Shown: positions 32,228-42,249 of the stretch, in pieces
Layout of the letters: each line of letters starts with the position of its first letter
Position numbering within the stretch: the stretch's first letter is position 1
From: Bacteroidales bacterium M7
Lineage (GTDB): Bacteria > Bacteroidota > Bacteroidia > Bacteroidales > Muribaculaceae
Assembly: GCA_001689515.1 (NCBI GenBank)
Contig: LUJR01000011.1
Location: 1 to 64,000, forward strand
Direction of reading: 5' to 3'
Length of the DNA stretch: 64,000 nt
Made by a program: the position numbers and the translations under genes
The notes under the pieces: generated by a model
What the model saw: only the letters and a program-made list of their open reading frames with translations
Database searches by the model: none
What the model was told of the DNA's origin: nothing

Positions 32228-35200
32228 CTATTGAGCCAGCGAGATGTCAAACGTGAAACCGAAATCGGTGGTCGAGGTCGGGAAAGCGTTGGTCGACACG
32301 ATGGGTGTGTGTATCTGGTGCCTGAAATATCCGCCGAAGGAGAGCAGACGCGATACGGCATATTTTGCTATGATGTTGAGGTCTACGGTGCGGGCTCCGT
32401 TTGTGCCCTGGGTGAAACGGCTCTGGATGGTGCGTATGAGAGCCTGGGTTACCTGATAGGAGAACTCGCCTTGCAGGGTGAGGTCGTTGTTGAAGCCGGT
32501 CTGCTTCTTGCCGAGCTTGAGCACGGAGTTGAAATTGTTGATGACGTAGCCCGCGCTGACACCGATGCGGCGCGACAGGTTTTCTACGACCTGTCCGGCT
32601 GAGGTGTTGAGGGTCAGATTACGTGTATCAGCCCACTGAACGCTGAAGTTGAGATTGTTGTTGAGCGTAGCAGCAACACGTATCAGGGGGTTGAACCGCT
32701 CATTGATGCTGACTGACTGCACATTGTAGGGCGAAGATGGGAGCACCAGACCTGTGGTCTCATTGTAGAGGAAGCCGAGATTCCCACCTATGCCCGCGCT
32801 TTCCCATGTGCCGTGGCTTGCATAAGAGCCCACTTCGTAGGAGCACTGGTAAGCATGCGAGATGGTGAAGCTCTTGAAGATGTTGCGCATATTCCCGAGA
32901 TTGATAAGACCGTCATAGGTGATGGTCCAGTTGGGCAGAATCTGTGCGATAGACGGGAATATGTCAAGATACTGTTTCTCTGGATTGGTGCCGGTGTAGG
33001 CTGCGATGAAAGCCGGGATGAGTACGTCGCTGCTTGTCGGGCTTACGCCGTTGGCTGGGTCAAACGGTTTTCCTGCCTGGTCATTGGCGGGCTGTCCGTG
33101 TGCGAATACACCTGTTTGCGGATAGCTTGTGCCTTGATACTGTGCATCATACCTGCGCTGCATTATAGCCACGTAATCACACATCTTGTCGAATGCATCG
33201 CTGCGGTAATTGTCAGATGCGCTGTATGATCGCAGGGCGGTAGCTATGGCGACATGTGACTTGGTGTAGCGACCGGAGTAGGTGGTCATCAGATTGGATG
33301 TGCCAAACTGTATGTTGCTCACCTGGTCGTGGCTGCGGGCACCTGTCAGACGCACCTTGAAACCTTTGAACAGTTCGAGATTGAGTTCGATGGTCAGGTT
33401 GTCGTTTTTGGTGAACATGGCTGGCGAGTTGAGGGTCTCGTCTCTCATGAGCCATCCGCGGTCAAGTGCATCATTGAGGAAACCCTCATCGGTCATGCCG
33501 AAAGCAAATGCCATGCCGGGAGCCATAGGTCCGTATGTGAGGTTTTGTCCGAATACATCGCCTGCATTGGGGATAAACATAGGTATTTCGGAGCGGTTAC
33601 CATGTTTCCACACCACTCTGAGGTTGCGCGGACTCATCAGCAGTCGTGTACTGTAGGCGAGCAGTTCGGACCAGAAGGTCTTGTCAGTCTTGAGGACTTC
33701 GTTGACAGTGAATTTCAGCGATTCGCTGCCATGTGTAAGCACCTCTATGGTGTTGGGGTCTATCACCTTGGTGCGTATCTCAAAAGGTGTGCCATCGGCT
33801 TTCATAGCCACTACGTTGACCTTTTTAGTGCGCAGGTTGTGGCGTATGGTGAGGGTCGTGTCGGGACGAAGTGAGAATGTCCGCTCGTATTTACGCGGTT
33901 TCTTTTCGGGTTGGTTGCGGTTGTTGCGCGTATTGGCGAAGCGTTTGTTGATCTCTTTAAGATAGGCGAATTTGGTGTAGATGTTGTCAAACTGCAGTGA
34001 GCCGTTGACAGTCCAGGTGCCTTCGTTCTGGATACGGTTGCCCGAACTGCGGTCGGCCACGATGGTTGCACGGTCCCAGTTATATGTGCCGCGGTAGTCG
34101 GCTGAGGCGTTGAGCATGTCAAGCACCGGAATCTTATTAAACGGAGCCTTGTAAGTGGCTACAAATTCCTGGTTGTAACCCCAAGGTGTGCCGAGCCGTA
34201 GGATGCTGTTCCACACGGTGTCGCGCCACTCCTTGTAACGGTCGGGGAAGAGTGTGCGGTTGACTACGCCTTCGGTTTCCTCGATGCGGGCGCGTGTCTG
34301 TGTGTTGATGGTGAATTCAAGCGAATTTGTCAGTTTCCAAGCGAGATTAAGGCGCCGGTTCCAGTAGAAATCCTTGGCGGCGTATGCCGGCATTGTCGGA
34401 GTCAGTTCGGGATGGTCATAGTTGAACTCCGCACGCTGCTGTGTCTCCTCATAGTGGCGGGTCATTACGGTGGAGAGCATGATGGTGCGTGGGAAGTAGA
34501 ACAGTTCCCAGTCACGTACGAATCGCAGGTTGCGGTTTTTGCTCTTGATGAAACTGAACGGTTTCACTCCCTTGGCATATGGGGAGTAGGTATATGTCAG
34601 ACCTCCGCTGTAGTCGTTGTTATACTCATGGTCGGTAGTCGGATCATGGTGGGTCTTCTTGCGGAATGAGAAATTGGCAACGAAGTTGGCTGGATCCCAT
34701 GGCTTGGGCACCTCGCTGCGGCGGTCAAATTTCCACTCTGACATGGCGAAGTTCTGATTGACGGTGCGGGTGACCGAATAGCCCTCTATGAAATCCTTCT
34801 CTTCCTGTGTGGTAGCGTCTTCCACGGCATCGCTCACTTTGACATCGTTGTCAAGAGGATTGTATTTAGGCGTGGTGCGCTCCATCGAATAGGAGTAGTA
34901 GATGGGAGCGTTGAGCTTGGCTTTCTCCGGCACGAAGCGATGCAGATCGCCCTCTACGGTGACATTATACTTCTCATACTTGTCAAGGCGGCGCGAATTG
35001 AGTCCTTGGTCAACAGATCCGAAGCCGTCAGTTTCTATGTGACCGCCAAACTGTACTCTGGCGATGTCGCTCAGACCTATTGTGGCATCTATCTTTGCAG
35101 CCCAGCCACCTGAGTTGGTGAAGTCCGACACGCGCAGTTCATTGACCCACACGGTGACATTGTCAATCTTGCCGGTGCGGACGTTGCGCACACCTATCAT

Positions 35201-38200
35201 CAAAGTCTGGATGCTGCCTATTGAGGGGTTACCTTTGACGCGCAGTTTGCGGTCGCGGTTGTCGTCAGATGGCTCTGTGTAGACCTTTGAGGTGTCGTAG
35301 TGGGCGCGGTTGCGGCTTCGCTTGAGATTGACGAGGTCTTGCAGCTCAAAGTCGAAATAGTTGGGCCACACGGCTTCACGGTCCGATAGGCTCTGGTTGT
35401 TGTACGACGGCCCTACGGGTGTGAGAATGAGCGGTTTTGCCACTTCGTAGAAGTTGTTGTATGCGTCAGAGCCGAGACGGATGAATACCTCCAGCGAATT
35501 AGGCTCTATGGAACCCTGAACGGTCGACTGGGCATGGTGGCCGTGTACCCACAGTTGCATGCTCTTATAGTTACGCACGTCAAGCGATGTGGACTTGTAG
35601 ATGGCGCGTGCGGCTCCCGGCTCCAGGTCTTTGACCGTGAATGAGAGAGAGCCTTCATTGAGCTGCTGTGCTGATGTGGAGTTGGCTTCCTGTTCTTGAG
35701 TCACGCCGGGAGGCAACACGTAGTTGATTGGCTCGGAGTCTGAGTTGTTGAAGAGGCTGAGTGCCTCGGTGCTCATCTGGCTCGTCGGCGGATTAGTGGG
35801 GTCTTCAAGATTTTTGTCATACATGCGCCATGTACCGCGGACAAACTGGAAGTTGGCAAGACGCATATGCACCGTGTTGTCAAAGCCTTCGAGCTGCATG
35901 CGCATAAACCGCAGATTGGCGAAGTTGGAGATGGAGCCTACCTGTGAGTCAGGCTGCTTGATGGGTATGATGAAGTGGTACCATGTCACCTCCTGAGTCG
36001 ACAGGTCATCGTAGGTGATGGTGTATGTGCGAGTCTCGGTGATGCGTCCTTTGTTTCCTTCTTGGCGCAGGTCAGAGAGGTCTATCTCATACTGGTAGTA
36101 GTTGTTTGACTCGTTCATCGTGCCGTCACCGTTGATGTCCTCGGCATCAGGCGTGTTTTTATATGCCTGATACTGAGCCGGGGCTTCAGGGTTATTGCGG
36201 GCGAGAGAGTTGTATTCCAATCCGTTGTAACGTTTGTAACGTTGCAGGATATCAAGTCCCTCGTCGTCATAATCATCGCCGAGGTAATAGTGGTAATCAT
36301 CGTTGGCAGGGTCGGTCAGCACAGAGTTCATCGTAGCTTGGTCAGGTGACTGGGCTGAAACCTTGTTGATGAAATCGCTGTAGGTAGGGAACTGCTGTTC
36401 CTGCGCATCGCTGAGCGCGTCAAGACCGACGTCCTGTACGGGGCGTGAATCGTTGTTGTCAGCAAACGCGTAGCCCATAGAGGAGCGGGCAGGCACGTAG
36501 CCCCAGACGGTCTCGTCAAGCGGTGAGTCGGCTCCGCCATAGGGGATGCCGTTCTCGTAGCTCTTGCGTCCGTCTTTGAGTATGTCCTCTGATATGTCGC
36601 CGAGCTGTATCTTCATGGTGCCTTCGCGCGAAGCTGCCACAAAGTTCTGCGGTGCATAGTCCATGAAGGGGTCCATTAGCCAGAATTCCAGGTATTCGAT
36701 ATTGTTCTGGTCGAAGTTGGTGGTATCGAGTTTGCGCATGGCTGTGCCCCAACTCTTCTGTGCCAGTTCGCGTACGGAGGCTGACTGCTCGGAGGTCACG
36801 GGATTGCTGCGGAATCCCAGTATGTCCTGACGGTAATAGTCGGGGTTGACGTTGTAAGGACCGCGTTCAAGTGGGTAGAATGAGAAATTGAAAGTGTTGA
36901 TATAGTCAATGTCATTGACATAATCGGCACTTCCCGGGAATAGCTCCAGTTTCTTTATCTGACGCACGTAGGGATTTTCAAGGATAACCTTGTTGCCCGA
37001 TATGTTGCGCGGTGCACCGCTTGTGCGCTCGTTGATAAAGAGCTGGTCGATGATGTTCCAGTTGAGCATCGCGCGCTGGAATCCTGTTTCGAGATCTGAG
37101 GGTATGTTACCCGTCTCGTCTGCGATGGTGCGCTCATAGGGTGCGCTTCCTATCTGCCATGCCGAGGGGTAGGCGAGTGACAGTGCGCTTGATGATGTGT
37201 CGAAGTCATCGATATACACGCTGCCGTTGTTGTTGCCGCTCTTGACTGTGTGCGGTATGATCTGCGCAAACTCGCCCTTTAGGTTGAGGGTGGAGGGTTG
37301 GGTGGCGTTGACGGTCGGAATCTTGTTGAGGAGTGACGTGAGCCAGTTGAAGCGCGTGTTATAGTCGAAGTTGAAACCCCATATGGTGTTGTTGACCACA
37401 TTGTCGCTGATGGAGATTTTCTGACGCTGTGTCTTCTCGGAGTAGTGCATCACAGTAGCTCCTACGGAGAAGTCTCGGTTGAACTGATATTGCAGATCCA
37501 GTCCGAGCAGTGTACGCTTCTGAAGCATGTTCATACCTTGGTCTTCAAGGCTGACTGAGATGTTTTGACCCGAGTCGATGATGCTCTGGTTGAGGATGGT
37601 GACCAATCCCATGGAATAGTCTACGGTATAGTCGGTGTTCTCTATCAGCCGCGTACCTCCGGCTGTCACTACCACAGAGCCGCGGGGAACGTTGGTGGCG
37701 TTGAGGCGGATGGTGTTGCCAGTGGCTGCCTGCATGCGTCCCTGTAGGGTGAACACATTGGAGTTTTCGGTCTCTATGTTTTCACTCTGGAGCTTGGTGT
37801 ATAGGTCGTAGTAGCAGTATTTGTCAGCTTCGGCTCGTGAGAAACCGCTACGCATTATCTGCTCGGCAAGATATTCGCCGAACGGTTCGGTCACGGGGAA
37901 TATGATACGCCCTGTCTGAGGAAGCACGGTATAACCGTCGAGCCAGTCAAAAAAGCCGTCTGATGGACTTTGGTTGGTGGAGTTAAGGCGGTCGAGACCA
38001 AGTAGTTGGAGCAGAGGTGTCTGTCCGATAGTGCCTGACAGGGGCAGGTATATCTGCTCCACGTTGCCATTGGTTTGGTTGAGAAATTTGACATCAAGCT
38101 TGAAGTGGTCGCGCACAAGTGAATAGCCGCCTGTGTTGTAGACGTTACGCATCATCAGCTTCCACGTCTTCATGTCAGAGTTGGACTGCACACTCTTGAG

Positions 38201-39742
38201 CATCTTGACCATAAGGGGGCGTTCGGTCTCCTGGACAGAACTTGACATGGTGCCGACGTAGTAGGTGGTGCCGTTGTAGGTGTATTCGTAAGAAATGCCG
38301 AGTACTTCGTCACGCAGTTGAGAGCGCAATGATATATAGCCGAGCTGCTTGTTGACGGTATATTCGCCAGAGGAAAGCAGACGCGCTTTCTCTACTTTCA
38401 TGTAGTCGTTACCTGAGACGAGTCCGCGAGCAGAGAGAATCTGCTCGGCTCCGTTGAAGTTCTCTATATCCTTGACGGAGGCATATAGGTCATTGTTGTT
38501 GTTACTCGGACGTTTGCCCTCGTTGCCTCCGGTGACGTGGACTTGTGTGGGATTCTGAAGATTGGAGGTTACGCTCTCGCCGAGATCGGTAAAGGCTATG
38601 ATGTCGCGCGAATTGTTGTAGTTGCCAGTGCGGTTGGTGACCCATACTTCCACATTATTGATTTCCACGCCTGATGTGGTCAGAGGAAGATTGGCTGCAA
38701 ACTCGTTATAGTGGTCGTAGAAATAGAGACCGAGGAAATAGTGGCGGTCAGAGTCATAGTCATGTGCTTTGACCATAAACTCGGTGGTCTGTGCGCCTCC
38801 TTCGGCCGATACGCTCTTTGATGCAGAGTTTTGCTGTGCGACAAGGGCTGTGGCGGTCAGTTTGCCGAATTGCAGCTTTGTCTTGAGACCGAATAGCGCA
38901 GTGGCTCCTCGTATTAGGGTTCCGCCAGTGGTCATGCTGACGTTACCTGCCTCGATTTCTTTTACTATGTCGTCCTCTTCGCCTTTGTATGCCAATTTGA
39001 GATTCTTGGAGTCGAAGTCAAAGGTGGCATCGGTGTTGTATGACATGTTAAATGACATGCGGTTGCCGACAGTGGCATTGACCGTAGCCTGTATCTTCTG
39101 GTCAAAGTCAAAACGGGTGGTGCGCTGGTGACGTTTGCTTCGTGATGGGTCGCCGTTGTACTGGCTTGATATACCCATGTTGATCTGCATGTTGCCATTG
39201 AGCTTGAGATTGACACCTCCAGGACCGAATATCTTTTCAAGCGGTCCGAGAGCAAAATTCATGTCGAAAATATTAAATGGCTTTTTCTTCGACTCGTCAA
39301 GTTCTTCGGCGTTGCGCTGGCGGTAGTAGTCAAGCATAGCCTGGCGCATCTGCCAGTCGTTATATTGCTGCGGAGTGAGAATAAACGGTGTAGCGACTTC
39401 CATGTCGCCGACACGCGTACGCACCACGTAGACTCCTGTCACAGGGTCATACTCGGGCACAGTGGTGATATTGGAGGGAGTGGCGAGGTCGGCTGCAAAC
39501 TCCTGATTGAGCAGATAATCCACATCTGGGGGCACAGTGTAACCTACCGGGAACGGGGTCATCAACGAATCTGCTGCCTGCATGAGTGGATTGCCAACGG
39601 GTACAGGGGGTGGGGGTGGAGCTGACAGTGAACTCTGACGGTATTGCGCCCGTGAGGGCATGACCAAGCCGGCTACCGCTATGAGGACGGCAGCGATGCA
39701 AAGGCTTGTGACATGTCTATATCGGGAGCGTGGTGAATTCAC
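32228..39742 (-). CDS. sprA: Type IX secretion outer membrane translocon SprA/Sov
   Basis: SprA is the very large outer membrane barrel through which type IX secretion cargo leaves the cell. The 2504 residues fit the family length of about 2400-2500. A signal peptide ends near residue 33 (PSRAQ). Family segments include FDFDQKIQATVNATVGNRMSFNMSY (given in part), the repeated LNxxNxP blocks and the conserved C-terminal strands ending FGFTFDISLAQ. The start codon is GTG at 39742, 27 bases after the ruvA stop; no nearer ATG precedes the signal peptide. It works with PorV, whose gene is at the right edge. The gene is intact. Confidence 0.96.
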   Translation of the reverse strand: MNSPRSRYRHVTSLCIAAVLIAVAGLVMPSRAQYRQSSLSAPPPPPVPVGNPLMQAADSLMTPFPVGYTVPPDVDYLLNQEFAADLATPSNITTVPEYDPVTGVYVVRTRVGDMEVATPFILTPQQYNDWQMRQAMLDYYRQRNAEELDESKKKPFNIFDMNFALGPLEKIFGPGGVNLKLNGNMQINMGISSQYNGDPSRSKRHQRTTRFDFDQKIQATVNATVGNRMSFNMSYNTDATFDFDSKNLKLAYKGEEDDIVKEIEAGNVSMTTGGTLIRGATALFGLKTKLQFGKLTATALVAQQNSASKSVSAEGGAQTTEFMVKAHDYDSDRHYFLGLYFYDHYNEFAANLPLTTSGVEINNVEVWVTNRTGNYNNSRDIIAFTDLGESVTSNLQNPTQVHVTGGNEGKRPSNNNNDLYASVKDIENFNGAEQILSARGLVSGNDYMKVEKARLLSSGEYTVNKQLGYISLRSQLRDEVLGISYEYTYNGTTYYVGTMSSSVQETERPLMVKMLKSVQSNSDMKTWKLMMRNVYNTGGYSLVRDHFKLDVKFLNQTNGNVEQIYLPLSGTIGQTPLLQLLGLDRLNSTNQSPSDGFFDWLDGYTVLPQTGRIIFPVTEPFGEYLAEQIMRSGFSRAEADKYCYYDLYTKLQSENIETENSNVFTLQGRMQAATGNTIRLNATNVPRGSVVVTAGGTRLIENTDYTVDYSMGLVTILNQSIIDSGQNISVSLEDQGMNMLQKRTLLGLDLQYQFNRDFSVGATVMHYSEKTQRQKISISDNVVNNTIWGFNFDYNTRFNWLTSLLNKIPTVNATQPSTLNLKGEFAQIIPHTVKSGNNNGSVYIDDFDTSSSALSLAYPSAWQIGSAPYERTIADETGNIPSDLETGFQRAMLNWNIIDQLFINERTSGAPRNISGNKVILENPYVRQIKKLELFPGSADYVNDIDYINTFNFSFYPLERGPYNVNPDYYRQDILGFRSNPVTSEQSASVRELAQKSWGTAMRKLDTTNFDQNNIEYLEFWLMDPFMDYAPQNFVAASREGTMKIQLGDISEDILKDGRKSYENGIPYGGADSPLDETVWGYVPARSSMGYAFADNNDSRPVQDVGLDALSDAQEQQFPTYSDFINKVSAQSPDQATMNSVLTDPANDDYHYYLGDDYDDEGLDILQRYKRYNGLEYNSLARNNPEAPAQYQAYKNTPDAEDINGDGTMNESNNYYQYEIDLSDLRQEGNKGRITETRTYTITYDDLSTQEVTWYHFIIPIKQPDSQVGSISNFANLRFMRMQLEGFDNTVHMRLANFQFVRGTWRMYDKNLEDPTNPPTSQMSTEALSLFNNSDSEPINYVLPPGVTQEQEANSTSAQQLNEGSLSFTVKDLEPGAARAIYKSTSLDVRNYKSMQLWVHGHHAQSTVQGSIEPNSLEVFIRLGSDAYNNFYEVAKPLILTPVGPSYNNQSLSDREAVWPNYFDFELQDLVNLKRSRNRAHYDTSKVYTEPSDDNRDRKLRVKGNPSIGSIQTLMIGVRNVRTGKIDNVTVWVNELRVSDFTNSGGWAAKIDATIGLSDIARVQFGGHIETDGFGSVDQGLNSRRLDKYEKYNVTVEGDLHRFVPEKAKLNAPIYYSYSMERTTPKYNPLDNDVKVSDAVEDATTQEEKDFIEGYSVTRTVNQNFAMSEWKFDRRSEVPKPWDPANFVANFSFRKKTHHDPTTDHEYNNDYSGGLTYTYSPYAKGVKPFSFIKSKNRNLRFVRDWELFYFPRTIMLSTVMTRHYEETQQRAEFNYDHPELTPTMPAYAAKDFYWNRRLNLAWKLTNSLEFTINTQTRARIEETEGVVNRTLFPDRYKEWRDTVWNSILRLGTPWGYNQEFVATYKAPFNKIPVLDMLNASADYRGTYNWDRATIVADRSSGNRIQNEGTWTVNGSLQFDNIYTKFAYLKEINKRFANTRNNRNQPEKKPRKYERTFSLRPDTTLTIRHNLRTKKVNVVAMKADGTPFEIRTKVIDPNTIEVLTHGSESLKFTVNEVLKTDKTFWSELLAYSTRLLMSPRNLRVVWKHGNRSEIPMFIPNAGDVFGQNLTYGPMAPGMAFAFGMTDEGFLNDALDRGWLMRDETLNSPAMFTKNDNLTIELNLELFKGFKVRLTGARSHDQVSNIQFGTSNLMTTYSGRYTKSHVAIATALRSYSASDNYRSDAFDKMCDYVAIMQRRYDAQYQGTSYPQTGVFAHGQPANDQAGKPFDPANGVSPTSSDVLIPAFIAAYTGTNPEKQYLDIFPSIAQILPNWTITYDGLINLGNMRNIFKSFTISHAYQCSYEVGSYASHGTWESAGIGGNLGFLYNETTGLVLPSSPYNVQSVSINERFNPLIRVAATLNNNLNFSVQWADTRNLTLNTSAGQVVENLSRRIGVSAGYVINNFNSVLKLGKKQTGFNNDLTLQGEFSYQVTQALIRTIQSRFTQGTNGARTVDLNIIAKYAVSRLLSFGGYFRHQIHTPIVSTNAFPTSTTDFGFTFDISLAQ

Positions 39743-39769
39743 TTCAGATAGTGCGTGAGAGATAGCAGA

Positions 39770-40351
39770 TTACATCATCGAAAGAGCTTTCTTGATGGCT
39801 TTTTCGGCAGTGGTGAGCGGATCGGCATCGTAGATTTTTTTCAGTGCTTTGACTGATGCCTGTCGCTGGAAACCGAGCATGACCAAAGCTGCGAGAGCTT
39901 CCTCAAATGTTTCGTTGCGCTTGCCACCTACATTTAATAACGTGTCATCACCCGGTTTTATTTTGTCACGCAGGTCCACTATGATTCTTTCGGCGGTCTT
40001 GGCTCCGACACCTTTGACGCTTTTGAGTGTGTTTACTTCGCCCTGCGCTATGGCTGCTTCGAGCGACGATGGAGGCAGTGCCGAAAGTACCGTACGGGCT
40101 GTATTGGCTCCTACGCCGCTGACTCCGATGAGCAGACGGAACAGTTCGCGCTCTTTTGCCGAGCCGAAACCAAACAGCAGGTGGGCATCTTCGCGTATTA
40201 TCTCATGGATGAATATGCGGGCTGATTCTTTTCCTTGCAGACTGTCAAAAGTGCTTACCGAGATTTCGATTCCATAGCCTATCCCGGCAGTCTCTATGAC
40301 CATGTAAGTGGGGGTCAATTGGGTTATGGAACCCTTGATGTATTCGATCAT
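39770..40351 (-). CDS. ruvA: Holliday junction helicase subunit RuvA
   Basis: RuvA binds four-way DNA junctions and loads RuvB for branch migration. The 193 residues have the N-terminal OB fold (1 to about 62), two helix-hairpin-helix motifs (LIGVSGVGANTARTVLS at about 73-90 and LKSVKGVGAKTAERII at about 108-124), and the C-terminal RuvB-contacting domain (about 145-193). ruvB is not adjacent. It is just upstream of sprA, an arrangement seen elsewhere in Bacteroidetes, from memory. Confidence 0.95.
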   Translation of the reverse strand: MIEYIKGSITQLTPTYMVIETAGIGYGIEISVSTFDSLQGKESARIFIHEIIREDAHLLFGFGSAKERELFRLLIGVSGVGANTARTVLSALPPSSLEAAIAQGEVNTLKSVKGVGAKTAERIIVDLRDKIKPGDDTLLNVGGKRNETFEEALAALVMLGFQRQASVKALKKIYDADPLTTAEKAIKKALSMM

Positions 40352-40375
40352 TGGTTGTCATTATAATCACACCGA

Positions 40376-40410
40376 ACGCTCCGTCAGGTCAGTGAGTCCC
40401 GGCGGAGCGT
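40376..40410 (-). terminator. Inverted repeat between TPR gene and ruvA
   Basis: ACGCTCCG and CGGAGCGT pair and can be extended by CACAC/GTGTG outside. A smaller hairpin (CGGGA/TCCCG) lies nearer the TPR stop. No T-run follows, so termination is uncertain. Confidence 0.4.
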
Positions 40411-40455
40411 GCGTGTGAGTGTCAGATATGCGGGATGGATGGTCCCGTATCCGTT

Positions 40456-42078
40456 TTATTTGAGTGTCTTGATATAGTTGGCAAGTCCTTCATTAGAGGG
40501 GTCAAGGTCAAGAGCCTGCTGATAGTAGCTGCGGGCTGAGTCCATGTCCTTGTTGGCTGCGTAGTATGAACCGATGTACATAAGGCCTGATACGATCTGA
40601 GCCTGACGCTTCTCTTTTTCTCCAGCAGCTTCGTAGCACTCGATCATCTTCTTGTAAGCATCGGCAGCCTCCATGTTGGGGGTGGCGTTGCCTACCTGGA
40701 AGAGCTGTGACTTGGTGCGGTAGAGCTGACCAGCCTTAGGCTGACGTTCGATAGCCTGGTCGATGACCTTGATACCGGCGGCGGCGGCAGCAGCACGTTC
40801 CTCAGAACCTTCGGGAAGGCTCAGACCCCAGTTTTTGTAGTAGTCGGCGCAATCCCAGAGGTCGTTGAGCGAGCGGTCGCCTGAATCAACAAAACGCTGC
40901 ATGGTCTTGGCTGCGAGTTCAAACTGTGATGCGCTGTTGTAAGCGGCTGCAAGTTCGTCAAGGATATCGGTGCGGTCGGGGAATGCAGTCTCGCACTGCT
41001 TGTAGGCTGCTACGGCAGCTTCATACTGCTTGAGTTCCATCAGGATGTCGCCTTCATATTCGTAGTCCTTGGGTTGGATCTGGTCCTTAGGAACCATTGC
41101 GAAGAACTTCTTGGCAGCAGCTTCAGCTTCTTCGTAACGCTTCATCTCAAAGAGGTTGTACATCACCATGCGCTGCATGTAGAAGTTGTCGGGATTCTTG
41201 GCAAGCACTTTCTCGGCGATTTCGAGAGACTTGGCATACTTCTTGCCGAAGAAAAGCAGACCGCTGTAACGCTGCTCGTCACGCTCGAAGTGGTTGGGAT
41301 TGCTCATGTACTTGCCATACTGCTCGGCAGCGAGAGTGAGCTGGTTGTTGTCGTAGTATTTTTCGGCGAGTTCGCGCTGTGCAAGGGCTGAGGTGGGGAG
41401 CTTCTTGTTGAGCTCTGTCAGCTTGTTGATGGCGTACTCGGGATTGACATGGAAGTAAACACGGGCATACTTCACATATGCTTCGGGGCTTACGGGGGCA
41501 CCTACTTCTTCGTCGGTCACGATAGCGGTCTCATACTGTCCGGCTGATTCGCCAGGGTTGTTGACCACCATGTCGCCACGGAGCACGAAGAGGTCGCTCT
41601 CCTTGAATTTGCTTGCCTTGTCGCCGTCGGCGATGTATTTCTCGATTTTCTTGGCATACTTGACAGGATTGACGTTGAAGTATGCGCGAGCCACTGCGGC
41701 ACACAGAGCACCTTTCTCTTTCTTGTCAGCAGAAATGCCCTGCTTGAAAAGTTTTTCGGCAGCTGATTCGTTGCCGTTGAGGAGTTCTACCTGGCCTTTG
41801 CCTATATAATTATAGCCGCATCCAGGGTTGGCTGCGATGCCCTTGTCGAAGTTAGCCACGGCGGCAGCCTTGTCGTTTTTGCGCAGGTCTATTGCTCCGA
41901 GGTAGTAGTAAGAAAGGGCTTTGTCAGATGCTGGGTCGTTGATGGTCTTGGTAAGAATGATGGCTGCTTCTTCGGGATAGTCGGCTTTGAAATAGTCGAT
42001 GCCGTCCTGATAGCCGCCCTGGGCCATGGCACCGAGCATTGATGCTGCGAGTGCAGAGAAAAGGAATGTTCTTTTCAT
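40456..42078 (-). CDS. Periplasmic tetratricopeptide repeat protein
   Basis: The 540 residues start with a signal peptide (cleavage near AMAQ, about 20) and continue as about ten TPR-type helical repeats (ALSYYYLGAIDLRKNDKAAA, AAAYNSASQFELAAKTMQRF, ARSYYQQALDLDPSNEG). It should be a periplasmic protein-interaction scaffold. In other Bacteroidetes a TPR gene like this often follows a PstS-like gene at the end of ExbB-ExbD-TonB clusters, as far as I recall. Here the PstS-like gene is next to it, but TonB is missing. A long hairpin separates the two. Confidence 0.85.
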   Translation of the reverse strand: MKRTFLFSALAASMLGAMAQGGYQDGIDYFKADYPEEAAIILTKTINDPASDKALSYYYLGAIDLRKNDKAAAVANFDKGIAANPGCGYNYIGKGQVELLNGNESAAEKLFKQGISADKKEKGALCAAVARAYFNVNPVKYAKKIEKYIADGDKASKFKESDLFVLRGDMVVNNPGESAGQYETAIVTDEEVGAPVSPEAYVKYARVYFHVNPEYAINKLTELNKKLPTSALAQRELAEKYYDNNQLTLAAEQYGKYMSNPNHFERDEQRYSGLLFFGKKYAKSLEIAEKVLAKNPDNFYMQRMVMYNLFEMKRYEEAEAAAKKFFAMVPKDQIQPKDYEYEGDILMELKQYEAAVAAYKQCETAFPDRTDILDELAAAYNSASQFELAAKTMQRFVDSGDRSLNDLWDCADYYKNWGLSLPEGSEERAAAAAAGIKVIDQAIERQPKAGQLYRTKSQLFQVGNATPNMEAADAYKKMIECYEAAGEKEKRQAQIVSGLMYIGSYYAANKDMDSARSYYQQALDLDPSNEGLANYIKTLK

Positions 42079-42179
42079 GTCCTGTTCAGGTTAATTGTTT
42101 TTTTGTTTGTATTGTTGAGATTTATTTAAACGTAGTTACTGACTTTAAAATTACGCATTTTCTTTGTAATAAACATGAC

Positions 42180-42232
42180 AAAGACCCAAAATTGTGGAAA
42201 TTTCATAGAAATTAAGCCAATTTTGGGTCTTT
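42180..42232 (-). terminator. Hairpin after the PstS-like gene
   Basis: Fifteen-base perfect arms (AAAGACCCAAAATTG at 42180-42194; CAATTTTGGGTCTTT at 42218-42232) enclose 23 bases. It lies 18 bases after the PstS-like stop. The arms end in TTT on the minus strand. It should terminate or stabilise the upstream transcript and partly separate the TPR gene from it. Confidence 0.65.
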
Positions 42233-42249
42233 ATGGGGTCAGATAGCTG